A stretch of 36,295 nt of DNA from Lachnospiraceae bacterium. Its GTDB lineage: Bacteria > Bacillota > Clostridia > Lachnospirales > Lachnospiraceae. Made by a program: the position numbers and the translations under genes. A model generated the notes under the pieces. That model was not told where the DNA came from. It did not search any database and worked only from the letters and a program-made list of their open reading frames with translations. Shown one piece after another: positions 15,984 through 24,412 of this stretch (within the stretch, counting starts at the first letter, position 1; every line of letters begins with the position of its first letter). The stretch covers positions 1 to 36,295 of the forward strand of contig JAILJC010000075.1 in the NCBI GenBank assembly GCA_024694965.1. The letters run 5' to 3'.

Positions 15984-17852
15984 CTATGCCCTTACATCAA
16001 ATGACAGCTTTGATGCAATGGGGCCTCCCACAACTCCGTTGCTCTTTTCTTTAAGCATCTCTCCCACTACGGTCTTCATCGGTTCATCCGGATTTTTCAT
16101 TGTGACCGTTGTATTCATATTGTAACCTTTTTTAAGCAGCCTTGCATCAAGAATGCTTATATTGCTTTCGATAAGATCAAGTACCGATTCATCGGCAAGA
16201 TAAAAATTCGTGTTTACTTTATTCCTCTGCATTGCCACATACACATCCATCGGCCCTAAATTATCCATGTCAAGATGAAGGAAAGCACTTACGTTTCCGT
16301 CATTATTGGCCAGGTTCTTTTTCTTCGTGTATACATAAAGCTCGCCATGAGCGTTTTCCTGTGTCATCCTGACCGGAAGCTGCACATAAGCCATCATCTG
16401 GTTTAGCTGGTTCATGAAGTTCACATTGTCATTTATATTCTGTGCACTCTTCATGACCTCGCTGCCGGCCTGCCCCGCATCCTTAAGGATCTCGATCGCA
16501 CGGGCCGACTGTTCAGCCAGTCTTTTATAAAGCTCTTCCACAGCTCCATCCTTGGATACGTCGGTGGGATTTAACAGCATCTGTTTCATCAGCTGATTTC
16601 CGACAAGCTGTTTAAAATCCTGGTTATTTAACAGCTTTGTAAGCGTCTCCATCTGGGAATCGTTTAACTTATGCCCCGATGTATTGTTATTTATAAGCGT
16701 TCTTACGAAATCAATAAGGTCATTAACGCTCATCGTTCCGTTTGCGATGTTATTAAGTTCATCCGCCGGCATGCCAAGCTTGCTCAAGTCATCCATAAGA
16801 TTCTGCATAAGCTGGCTTGAACCGTCCGAAGCAGCACCGCCGGAAAGTGCGGCACCGCCCTCCTGGTTTACCGTACTTTCTCCCATATTAACGGAAGTAT
16901 TCATTTCCGGTGCGGCCTCCGAATCAGGATTCAGAGTCACCGCCCAGACATCCTCAACCTCAACCGGAGTTACCTGTGGAACCTCCTGTACCACGACCTG
17001 CGGACCGTTGGCTGCCACTTCCACCGACTGAACAGCTATACCCGAAACCTGAGGATTGTTAAGGATGGCATTCCAGTCCTTATCTCCCGCCGAAACCAGA
17101 CTAAGAATATCGTTTGAAAGCTGCAGCTGGCTTTCGTTAAGAACTGCCTGCGGGTTTTCGGATATTATAACTGTCCCGTCAGCGGTACTTATTCCCACCG
17201 TATTTTCAGCACCGGCCGATGAACCGAGCAGATCACTGATACCGCCCGCCAGACCTTCGGCATCATTTATGATCTGGTGCTCGAAATTCTTATAATTCTC
17301 ATATTGCCTGATATTCAGCTCATCCACCTGTAATCCCAGCTTGGTAAGCTGCACAAGTGTTGCGGGATCCGTTACGGGATTTGCATCGACAACCCTTGCC
17401 ATTGCCTGGAGCGCCTGTTTATTTACAGACATTCCCTCATCAAGCATATTTGTCACCATTGCAAGATTTGCCGCGGTCGGTTTAAGTCCCGCTTCGCTTA
17501 AAGCATCATTGGCCATTGTATTGTTTGTAAGGTTGGCATACAGAGGATGAAGTGTTGTCTGTTCCCCGTTGCTTGTGACCTGGAACATTAGCTTCTGACC
17601 TGCAGTCACTTCCATATTCTGATCAAGACTTGCCGTAAGTGTTGCGTTATTATCAAGCCGGAGTGTAACTTCTCCGTTCTTTACATCTAATACTTCTCCA
17701 CCCAGAACCTGTCCTGGCGCAAGATTCAAGGCGGTGGTTGTCCCCTGGTTCGTCTGGGCACCCGGAAGCGAAGCGGCTTTGATCCCTGCCGCCTGATCGT
17801 TTACATTACCCGTCTGCCTGTATGCATTTAATGCATTGATATCAAGTGCCAT
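15984..17852 (-). CDS. FliK-like protein with flagellar hook-length-control C-terminal domain (YlqG type)
   Basis: 622 aa. A long, Asn/Gln/Ala-rich, low-complexity N-terminal part contains a small beta-rich region near residues 44-105 (PGQVLGGEVLDVKNGEVTLR and later MEVTAGQKLMFQVTSN). The C-terminal part, about 486-587, resembles the hook-length control domain of FliK: MTQENAHGELYVYTKKKNL, SAFLHLDMDNLGPMDVYVAM and LLKKGYNMNTTV. No signal peptide. In B. subtilis ylqG occupies the same place, between rnhB and ylqH. The pairing of a FliK-like with an FlhB-C-like protein mirrors the flagellar export switch, but no flagellar genes are in the window, so the role is unknown. Confidence 0.8.
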   Translation of the reverse strand: MALDINALNAYRQTGNVNDQAAGIKAASLPGAQTNQGTTTALNLAPGQVLGGEVLDVKNGEVTLRLDNNATLTASLDQNMEVTAGQKLMFQVTSNGEQTTLHPLYANLTNNTMANDALSEAGLKPTAANLAMVTNMLDEGMSVNKQALQAMARVVDANPVTDPATLVQLTKLGLQVDELNIRQYENYKNFEHQIINDAEGLAGGISDLLGSSAGAENTVGISTADGTVIISENPQAVLNESQLQLSNDILSLVSAGDKDWNAILNNPQVSGIAVQSVEVAANGPQVVVQEVPQVTPVEVEDVWAVTLNPDSEAAPEMNTSVNMGESTVNQEGGAALSGGAASDGSSQLMQNLMDDLSKLGMPADELNNIANGTMSVNDLIDFVRTLINNNTSGHKLNDSQMETLTKLLNNQDFKQLVGNQLMKQMLLNPTDVSKDGAVEELYKRLAEQSARAIEILKDAGQAGSEVMKSAQNINDNVNFMNQLNQMMAYVQLPVRMTQENAHGELYVYTKKKNLANNDGNVSAFLHLDMDNLGPMDVYVAMQRNKVNTNFYLADESVLDLIESNISILDARLLKKGYNMNTTVTMKNPDEPMKTVVGEMLKEKSNGVVGGPIASKLSFDVRA

Positions 17853-17879
17853 AAGCCTGCCTTTATACGTCCCTTAAAG

Positions 17880-18638
17880 TCAGATAAAGTTTCCTATAAA
17901 ACTCCTTCTGTGTATGGGCGTCGGTCCGTACTTCTTTATCGCTTCTATATGCTTTGCCGATCCGTAGCCCTTATTCTGTGCAAGATCATATTCGGGATAC
18001 TTATCGGAAAGTTCCTTCATATATCTGTCCCTTGTAACCTTCGCAATTATTGAAGCCGCCGCTATCGAAATACTCTTTGCATCTCCCTTTATTATCGGAA
18101 CCTGCTTTATATTTACTTCCGGTATCGTGACCGCATCATTAAGGAGAAGTTCCGGATTAACGGAAAGCTTTCCGATCGCCTGCTGCATTGCCTCGTAGGT
18201 GGCATTTAGGATGTTTATCTCATCTATCCTCTCATTATCAACAAAACCGAGTCCCACCGCGACTGCCTGTTCCATTATAATGTCATACAATTCCTCTCTC
18301 TTTGTTTCGGACAGTTTTTTGGAATCATTAACATAAAGGATGGTGCAATCCTTCGGAAGAATTACGGCGCCGGCCACAACGGGTCCTGCAAGCGGTCCCC
18401 TGCCCACCTCGTCAATACCGCATATATATTCATATTCACTGTACTTACGCTCGTATTCCTTCATCTTTTCGATGCGCGCAAGTTCCACATTATATTTATC
18501 GAGAGATTTCTGTGCTTTCTTAACCAGTGCCTGCACACTTGCGCGGGAATCCTGCGAATATTTTCGTATAAATTCCTCAAACCGTTCGTTATTTAAACTT
18601 GCAAGTTCGTCTTTTATATCTGAAATCTTAATTTCCAT
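17880..18638 (-). CDS. rnhB: Ribonuclease HII
   Basis: 252 aa. It cleaves RNA in RNA:DNA hybrids and starts removal of single ribonucleotides from DNA. An N-terminal helical extension of about 70 residues, as in Bacillus RnhB, precedes the catalytic domain, which opens with YICGIDEVGRGPLAGPVVAG (Asp76, Glu77). Further acidic positions are in LLLNDAVTIPEV, where the usual third catalytic Asp is expected, and in KGDAKSISIAAASIIAKVTR. The end GPTPIHRRSFI is typical. It starts 3 bases after the rbgA stop. Confidence 0.97.
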   Translation of the reverse strand: MEIKISDIKDELASLNNERFEEFIRKYSQDSRASVQALVKKAQKSLDKYNVELARIEKMKEYERKYSEYEYICGIDEVGRGPLAGPVVAGAVILPKDCTILYVNDSKKLSETKREELYDIIMEQAVAVGLGFVDNERIDEINILNATYEAMQQAIGKLSVNPELLLNDAVTIPEVNIKQVPIIKGDAKSISIAAASIIAKVTRDRYMKELSDKYPEYDLAQNKGYGSAKHIEAIKKYGPTPIHRRSFIGNFI

Positions 18639-18641
18639 TTA

Positions 18642-19487
18642 TCATGGCCTTTCAAGAGATATTTTTCCGAGTTTACCCGCGCGGAAATCATCCATGAGCA
18701 TATTGGCGGCACGGTCAAGGTCAGGCTCGCCTCCCTTTATCAGGCAGTTTCTGGCCACGGCAATATCCGCAAGAACTTCATGCGGCTTCTTATCTTCGGA
18801 AACATTAAACCGTTCGCTTATCAAACCCTGATATGACTGACTCCCGCATATGAATGAAATAAATTCACATGCAAGTTCCCTCTTTTCAATTATCTCATCG
18901 TTTATCGAACCTAAGAATGCAAGCTTTTTCCCGATATCCTGATCTTCAAACTTAGGCCACAGAACACCGGGTGTATCCAGAAGCTCCACATTCTTATTAA
19001 GTCTTATCCACTGTTTGCCCTTTGTGACTCCGGGTTTGTTGCCCGTTTTGGCTGCCGCCTTGCCTGTAAGTGAATTTATAAAAGTAGACTTACCGACATT
19101 TGGTATACCGACTACCATCGCCCGTACGGGGCGGTTCATGATCCCCTTCTTTTTATCGCGTTCAAGTTTCTCCCGGCATGCTGCCTGAATGGATGGTTTT
19201 ATTCGGTTAATGCCGGCACCTGTCCTGCTGTTTATCGTGACAACCGTATAACCTTTTTCAGAAAAGTACCGGTTCCATTCTTCATTTATCCCTTCATCGG
19301 CAAGATCGGACTTGTTAAGAATGATCATCCGTGACTTGCCCTGTCCCAGCCTGTCAATATCAGGATTTCTTGAAGACAGCGGTGCTCTTGCATCCAAAAG
19401 CTCAATGACCAGATCTATAAGCTTTATATCTTCCTGCATCATCCTGAAGGCCTTTGTCATGTGGCCGGGAAACCATTGATACGCCAT
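18642..19487 (-). CDS. rbgA: Ribosome biogenesis GTPase A
   Basis: 281 aa. A circularly permuted GTPase that matures the 50S subunit. The motifs appear in permuted order: G4 ILNKSD (56-61), SRTG (G5-like), G1 GIPNVGKST (127-135), G2 region KPGVTKGKQW and G3 LLDTPGVLWP (169-178). The N-terminus MAYQWFPGHMTKAFRMMQED is the family signature. Its ATG shares one base with the lepB stop (coordinate 19487) and rnhB follows after 3 bases, giving a tightly coupled lepB-rbgA-rnhB unit. Placement after rplS matches the B. subtilis locus. Confidence 0.97.
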   Translation of the reverse strand: MAYQWFPGHMTKAFRMMQEDIKLIDLVIELLDARAPLSSRNPDIDRLGQGKSRMIILNKSDLADEGINEEWNRYFSEKGYTVVTINSRTGAGINRIKPSIQAACREKLERDKKKGIMNRPVRAMVVGIPNVGKSTFINSLTGKAAAKTGNKPGVTKGKQWIRLNKNVELLDTPGVLWPKFEDQDIGKKLAFLGSINDEIIEKRELACEFISFICGSQSYQGLISERFNVSEDKKPHEVLADIAVARNCLIKGGEPDLDRAANMLMDDFRAGKLGKISLERP

Positions 19488-20080
19488 TATTTCACCTTGC
19501 CCATCCTGGTATCACCGTATTTTAAATGATACCAAACCTTGCCCTCGATCATCGCACGGCTTACATTTCCGATATTGGCACTCCGGCTATCCTCGCTGTT
19601 CTCACGGTTATCACCCATTACGAAATACTCATCATCACCGAGTGTTATAGGTTCAACCGCAATACCCGGATCATTTGTCATAATATCCATTGCATACATT
19701 TCACCGTTTATATATACCGATCCCTGTTTTATCTGAAAGGTTTCACCGGGAAGGCCCACTATTCTTTTAACATAAAGGTGTGTGTTGGAATCACCGTTCG
19801 GATGGAAGGCAATAACGTCTCCCCTTGAAGGTGATGAGAACTGATATACAATACGGTTAAGGAGCACCTCCTCGCCGTTGAAAAGTGTAGGTTCCATGGA
19901 ACTTCCGACAACACTGGTGCTGATACCTACAAAATTAACGGTCATGATACCAAGGAATATTGCGGCGGCAATTCCGAATATCCATGAGATCACATCATAA
20001 ATGAGCGCCATGCTCAGTTTCTTTTCATCCCTGCTTTTATAATCCAGGTCGATGGTACCTAAGTTCCTGCGTTTCTTCAT
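19487..20080 (-). CDS. lepB: Signal peptidase I
   Basis: 197 aa. One transmembrane helix at about 28-50, then the extracytoplasmic catalytic domain. Box B VVGSSMEPTL holds the nucleophile Ser61, box D HLYVKRIVGLPGET the general-base Lys105, and box E GDNRENSEDSR is complete. It removes signal peptides from secreted precursors such as the carboxypeptidase encoded at 4515-5396. It lies 73 bases after rplS, separated from it by an intrinsic terminator, so lepB-rbgA-rnhB and the rest depend on readthrough or on a weak promoter that I could not identify with confidence. Confidence 0.97.
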   Translation of the reverse strand: MKKRRNLGTIDLDYKSRDEKKLSMALIYDVISWIFGIAAAIFLGIMTVNFVGISTSVVGSSMEPTLFNGEEVLLNRIVYQFSSPSRGDVIAFHPNGDSNTHLYVKRIVGLPGETFQIKQGSVYINGEMYAMDIMTNDPGIAVEPITLGDDEYFVMGDNRENSEDSRSANIGNVSRAMIEGKVWYHLKYGDTRMGKVK

Positions 20081-20100
20081 ACTTTAGTCCGTTATCAATA

Positions 20101-20136
20101 TATAAAAACAAAGGGCAAATACCTTAGTATTTGCCC
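20101..20136 (-). terminator. Intrinsic terminator after rplS
   Basis: On the minus strand a perfect 10-bp stem (GGGCAAATAC paired with GTATTTGCCC, 20113-20136) with a 4-base loop is followed by a U-rich run (TTTGTTTTTATA, 20101-20112). It lies 18 bases after the rplS stop and before lepB, so it should limit transcription from rplS into the downstream operon. Confidence 0.85.
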
Positions 20137-20153
20137 CTTAAAGTAAACAATGA

Positions 20154-20501
20154 TTATTTAACAACTTCTTTAACCTTAGCGGCCTTACCTACACGATCCC
20201 TTAAGTAGAACAGCTTAGCCCTTCTTACCTTACCGCGCCTTACTACTTCGATCTTTTCAACGAAAGGTGAATGAAGCGGCCAGGTCTTCTCTACGCCTAC
20301 GCCGTTTGAATTCTTCCTGACGGTGAAAGTCTCGCGGTTGCTTCCGCCCTGTCTCTTAAGTACGGTGCCCTCGAAGATCTGGATCCTTTCCCTGTTTCCT
20401 TCCTTGATCTTGGCATACACCTTAACCGTGTCGCCCACAGCAAACTCGGGAACACTTTCCTTCATCTGCTCCGCTTCGATATTCTTGATGATATCGCTCA
20501 T
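20154..20501 (-). CDS. rplS: 50S ribosomal protein L19
   Basis: 115 aa, standard length. Signature segments: [60 protein letters not shown] and [21 protein letters not shown]19 lies at the 30S-50S interface. A strong AAGGAGG ribosome site precedes the ATG. It begins the conserved rplS-lepB-rbgA-rnhB neighbourhood but is followed by its own terminator. The 5' region holds a 6-bp inverted repeat (TGTATG-N6-CATACA, 20531-20548) that might fold in the leader. Confidence 0.98.
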   Translation of the reverse strand: MSDIIKNIEAEQMKESVPEFAVGDTVKVYAKIKEGNRERIQIFEGTVLKRQGGSNRETFTVRKNSNGVGVEKTWPLHSPFVEKIEVVRRGKVRRAKLFYLRDRVGKAAKVKEVVK

Positions 20502-20569
20502 ATGAAACCTCCTTAAACCACTGATGTTCTTGTATGACAGATCATACAGCGGACCATCTACTTAACATA

Positions 20570-20599
20570 ATTACAACAACATGAGAGAATATAACACAA
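20570..20599 (-). promoter_or_regulatory. Possible promoter for rplS
   Basis: On the minus strand TTGTGT (20594-20599) and TGTAAT (20570-20575) are separated by 18 bases in the ilvC-rplS gap. The match is only fair; no clear terminator for ilvC is visible in this gap, so rplS might also receive readthrough. Confidence 0.35.
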
Positions 20600-20619
20600 T
20601 ATGCCCCAAAATGCAAGCA

Positions 20620-21657
<1,038 letters not shown>

Positions 21658-21696
21658 TTAATATATAAATTTAATAAAGAATCATCCTGATACGGT

Positions 21697-22194
21697 TTAA
21701 CCAAGACGAACAACACCGTCCGTGCCGCGTCTTAATCCCGCTATACCTGTCCTTGCGATCTCAAGGATCTCATAACCTCCCAAAAGATCTAGGAAAGCAT
21801 CTATCTTGCTCTGGTTTCCGGTAAGCTCGATGATCATGGAGTCCTTGTCAACATCGATTATCTTGGCCCTGAAGATATCCGTCACGGCTACGATGGACTG
21901 ACGTTCATTTTCACCCGCGCGTACCTTTATAAGTATAAGTTCCCTGTATACCGAAGAATCAGCCTCAAGTTCCCATATCGCACGCACATCGATAAGCTTG
22001 CCTACCTGCTTTTCGATCTGCTCGAGAATATCCTCATCTCCGCTTGCGACTATCGTTATCCTTGTATATTTGGGATTTGAAGTAGTACCTGCCGTAATGC
22101 TGTCGATATTGTACCCGCGGCGGCTGAACAGACCTGAAATGCGGCTCAAAACACCTGAATTATTATCGACAAGTAACTGAAATACTTTTTTCAT
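21697..22194 (-). CDS. ilvN: Acetolactate synthase small (regulatory) subunit, copy nearest ilvC
   Basis: 165 aa: an N-terminal ACT domain (about 1-75) and a C-terminal ALS_ss_C domain. The ACT signature is LLVDNNSGVLSRISGLFSRR followed by GYNIDSI; in ungapped E. coli IlvH numbering the valine-contact positions Asn11, Gly14 and Asn29 are all present. The C-terminal part has RELILIKVRAGENERQSIV and LEIARTGIAGLRRG, as in typical IlvH. It activates a catalytic subunit and gives feedback inhibition by valine. It has its own promoter upstream and lies directly before ilvC. A closely related second copy is encoded at 22268-22753. Confidence 0.95.
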   Translation of the reverse strand: MKKVFQLLVDNNSGVLSRISGLFSRRGYNIDSITAGTTSNPKYTRITIVASGDEDILEQIEKQVGKLIDVRAIWELEADSSVYRELILIKVRAGENERQSIVAVTDIFRAKIIDVDKDSMIIELTGNQSKIDAFLDLLGGYEILEIARTGIAGLRRGTDGVVRLG

Positions 22195-22220
22195 TTAAGA
22201 AACCACCTAAACTGTATATT

Positions 22221-22244
22221 TGTATAAACGTGAATATTTATACA
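22221..22244. promoter_or_regulatory. Perfect palindrome over the ilvN-ilvC start site (putative operator)
   Basis: TGTATAAA (22221-22228) and TTTATACA (22237-22244) are perfect inverted repeats separated by 8 bases. The distal arm touches the last base of the -10 hexamer at 22244 and covers the expected transcription start near 22237. Arm spacing of 16 bases centre to centre is compatible with a dimeric DNA-binding regulator; formation of an 8-bp RNA stem near the 5' end is an alternative. It does not resemble the CodY consensus. Regulator unknown. Confidence 0.55.
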
Positions 22245-22271
22245 TTGTAGCATAAGTTGATCATATGTCAA
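22244..22271 (-). promoter_or_regulatory. Internal sigma-A promoter upstream of ilvN-ilvC
   Basis: On the minus strand TTGACA (22266-22271) and TACAAT (22244-22249) are separated by 16 bases, and the -10 is preceded by TGC (extended -10). The -35 hexamer contains the stop codon of the preceding ilvN-type gene. It splits the ilv cluster into ilvB plus the first regulatory subunit, and the second subunit plus ilvC. Confidence 0.7.
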
Positions 22272-22753
22272 TCACTGAGATTGCACTTCTGCAACGCCAG
22301 GACGCCGGTCCTTGCCACCTCTACGACACTTATCGATGCGAGCATCTGAATAAGAAGCGCCGTCCTCTCGGGAGTATCGCATAACTGGATAGTGAGCAGG
22401 CTCTTTGACATATCAACGATAGAAGCTCCGAGTATCTCACATATCTCCATTATTTCCCTGCGAGTGTTCTTATTATACTTAACCTTTACAAGTATAAGCT
22501 CCCTGCTGATGCTCTCCTGCTCGGAAAACGTCTTTATCTTAATGACATCTATCTTCTTATTGAGCTGTTTCTCGATCTGTTCAAGAGTCCCCTTCTCACC
22601 CGAGGATACTATCGTGATACAGCTGACATTTGGATCATCCGTTTCACCTACTGCCAGTGAATCGATATTGAACATACGGCGTGAGAACAACCCCGCAACC
22701 TTCATAAGTACACCGGATCTGTTCTCAACCAGTACCGAATATAATCTCTTCAT
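22268..22753 (-). CDS. Second acetolactate synthase small-subunit paralogue, directly after ilvB
   Basis: 161 aa with the same two-domain plan as the neighbour at 21697-22194. The ACT domain starts LYSVLVENRSGVLMKVAGLF and continues SRRMFNIDSLAVGE; Asn11, Gly14 and Asn29 (E. coli IlvH numbering) are kept, but the usual Gly-Tyr before Asn29 is Met-Phe. The C-terminal domain has SRELILVKVKYNKNTRREIM, and the tail VVEVARTGVLALQKCNLSD diverges from the standard end. It starts 18 bases after ilvB, so it is the immediate operon partner of that catalytic subunit. Both copies look full length and functional; neither is a fragment. Confidence 0.92.
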   Translation of the reverse strand: MKRLYSVLVENRSGVLMKVAGLFSRRMFNIDSLAVGETDDPNVSCITIVSSGEKGTLEQIEKQLNKKIDVIKIKTFSEQESISRELILVKVKYNKNTRREIMEICEILGASIVDMSKSLLTIQLCDTPERTALLIQMLASISVVEVARTGVLALQKCNLSD

Positions 22754-22771
22754 GATTAACCACCTGATCTG

Positions 22772-24388
22772 TTACTTTACTGTGTCCATGGGATCTATCA
22801 TTACCTCCATGAGTCCCGGCCTGTTATCCTTAAGGAAATCATCCAGAACACCGGAAGCATCCTTCATATCCGAAAGCCTGTAAAACGGTACATTATATGC
22901 CTCGGAAAGCTTTGAAAGATCCGGTGAACCGGTAAGATCCACAACCGAATAATGCGCTTTGTACGTATTATACTGATATTCCCTTACAAGCCCAAGATAT
23001 CCGTTGTTAAAAACAATGATCTTAACCGGGAGCTTATGCTGCTGCATGGTTGCAAGCTCCATCATTGACATTTGGAACGAACCGTCACCGCATACCGCAA
23101 CTATCTGCCTGTCTTTGTCGGCTGCCCTTGCTCCTATGGCGGCCGGGATCGAATATCCCATGGTTCCCATTCCGCCTGAAGTAAGGAAGCGTCCGTGTTT
23201 TACGATATGATAACTGCACGACCACATCTGATTCTGACCGACATCGGCAACATAGATCGCATCATCCTTAAGCTTATTTGAAAGCACTCCTATAAACAGC
23301 GCCGGATCCACATATCCGTCACGCGGTGCTTTCCTTACCGGAGCATCCGCCTTATATTCACTTAAAAGGTCTACCCAGTCACTGCAGTTGCACTCAAGAT
23401 CATGACCGGCCATATCTTCAAATATCGCCTTTATATCTCCGACGAGCGGAATATGCGGGCCTACATTTTTACCAATCTCGGCCGGATCGACATCAATATG
23501 TATGAGCACCTTGTTTTCGGTAATAAGGTCAGGCTGCGATATGGCACGGTCAGCCACCCTTGCCCCTATCATGATTATGAGGTCGGCTTCGTTCATCGCC
23601 CTGTTCGCATAAACCTTACCGTTATTTCCCACCATTCCGAAATAAAGCGGATCGTTGGTTGACATCACACTGATGCCCATGAGCGTCGAAACAACCGGGA
23701 TACCGTATTTATGCGCAAAGTCACACACCTCTTTTGATGCATTGCTAAGGTGAACACCTCCGCCTACGCAGATGATCGGACGTTCTGCCCTGGAAATAGC
23801 CTTTATCACCTTCTTAATCTGAACTGCATGTCCCTTTACGGTAGGCTTGTATGTCCTTAAGCTGACATCCGAAGGATAGCTGAATTTACCGATGGGCTTG
23901 TTCTGTACATCGATCGGCACATCAATAAGCACCGGACCCTTGCGTCCAGTTGATGCTATATGGAACGCCTCTTTCATTATCCTCGGTATGTCCTCGGCAT
24001 TTTTTACAAGATAGCTGTATTTAACGAATGACTCGGCTGCTCCCGTAATATCGGCTTCCTGGAACACATCAGAACCAAGCTGTCTTGAATCCACCTGCCC
24101 CGTAATGCATACGAGGGGGATCGAATCGGCATAGGCCGTTGCTATTCCCGTTATAAGATTTGTGGCACCGGGACCGGATGTTGCAACACATACTCCGACT
24201 TTTCCCGAAATCCTTGCATATCCGCTGGCCATGTGAGCGGCATTCTGTTCGGTACGCACCAAAACCCTTTCTATATCGACCGACAGCATGCTGTTAAAGA
24301 ACGGGCATATCGCAACTCCGGGATATCCGAACACCACCTTAACATTTTCTTCAAGCAGACATCTTGCTATTGCATCTGCACCTAACAT
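22772..24388 (-). CDS. ilvB: Acetolactate synthase large subunit, divergent paralogue
   Basis: 538 aa, complete. ThDP enzyme with VRTEQNAAHMASGYARISGK (catalytic Glu47), CVATSGPGATNLITGIATAY, the FAD region NNGKVYANRAMNEADLIIMI and the ThDP-Mg motif VCGDGSFQMS running to FNNGYLGLV. Two positions stand out: the N-terminal GYPGVAICPF differs from the usual GYPGGAILP, and the segment after the ThDP motif reads VREYQ where acetohydroxyacid synthases have V-x-Q-W-Q. That Trp (464 in E. coli AHAS II) sets preference for 2-ketobutyrate; here it is Tyr471. It lies 18 bases before a small-subunit gene. A pyruvate-preferring enzyme is inferred. Confidence 0.92.
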   Translation of the reverse strand: MLGADAIARCLLEENVKVVFGYPGVAICPFFNSMLSVDIERVLVRTEQNAAHMASGYARISGKVGVCVATSGPGATNLITGIATAYADSIPLVCITGQVDSRQLGSDVFQEADITGAAESFVKYSYLVKNAEDIPRIMKEAFHIASTGRKGPVLIDVPIDVQNKPIGKFSYPSDVSLRTYKPTVKGHAVQIKKVIKAISRAERPIICVGGGVHLSNASKEVCDFAHKYGIPVVSTLMGISVMSTNDPLYFGMVGNNGKVYANRAMNEADLIIMIGARVADRAISQPDLITENKVLIHIDVDPAEIGKNVGPHIPLVGDIKAIFEDMAGHDLECNCSDWVDLLSEYKADAPVRKAPRDGYVDPALFIGVLSNKLKDDAIYVADVGQNQMWSCSYHIVKHGRFLTSGGMGTMGYSIPAAIGARAADKDRQIVAVCGDGSFQMSMMELATMQQHKLPVKIIVFNNGYLGLVREYQYNTYKAHYSVVDLTGSPDLSKLSEAYNVPFYRLSDMKDASGVLDDFLKDNRPGLMEVMIDPMDTVK

Positions 24389-24412
24389 AATGAGTAACCT
24401 TCCTGTCTTTAC

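Noticed and set aside
20570-20599. Ribosomal-protein leader regulating rplS
   Set aside because: Only a 6-bp inverted repeat is visible in the leader; too weak to claim a regulatory RNA.
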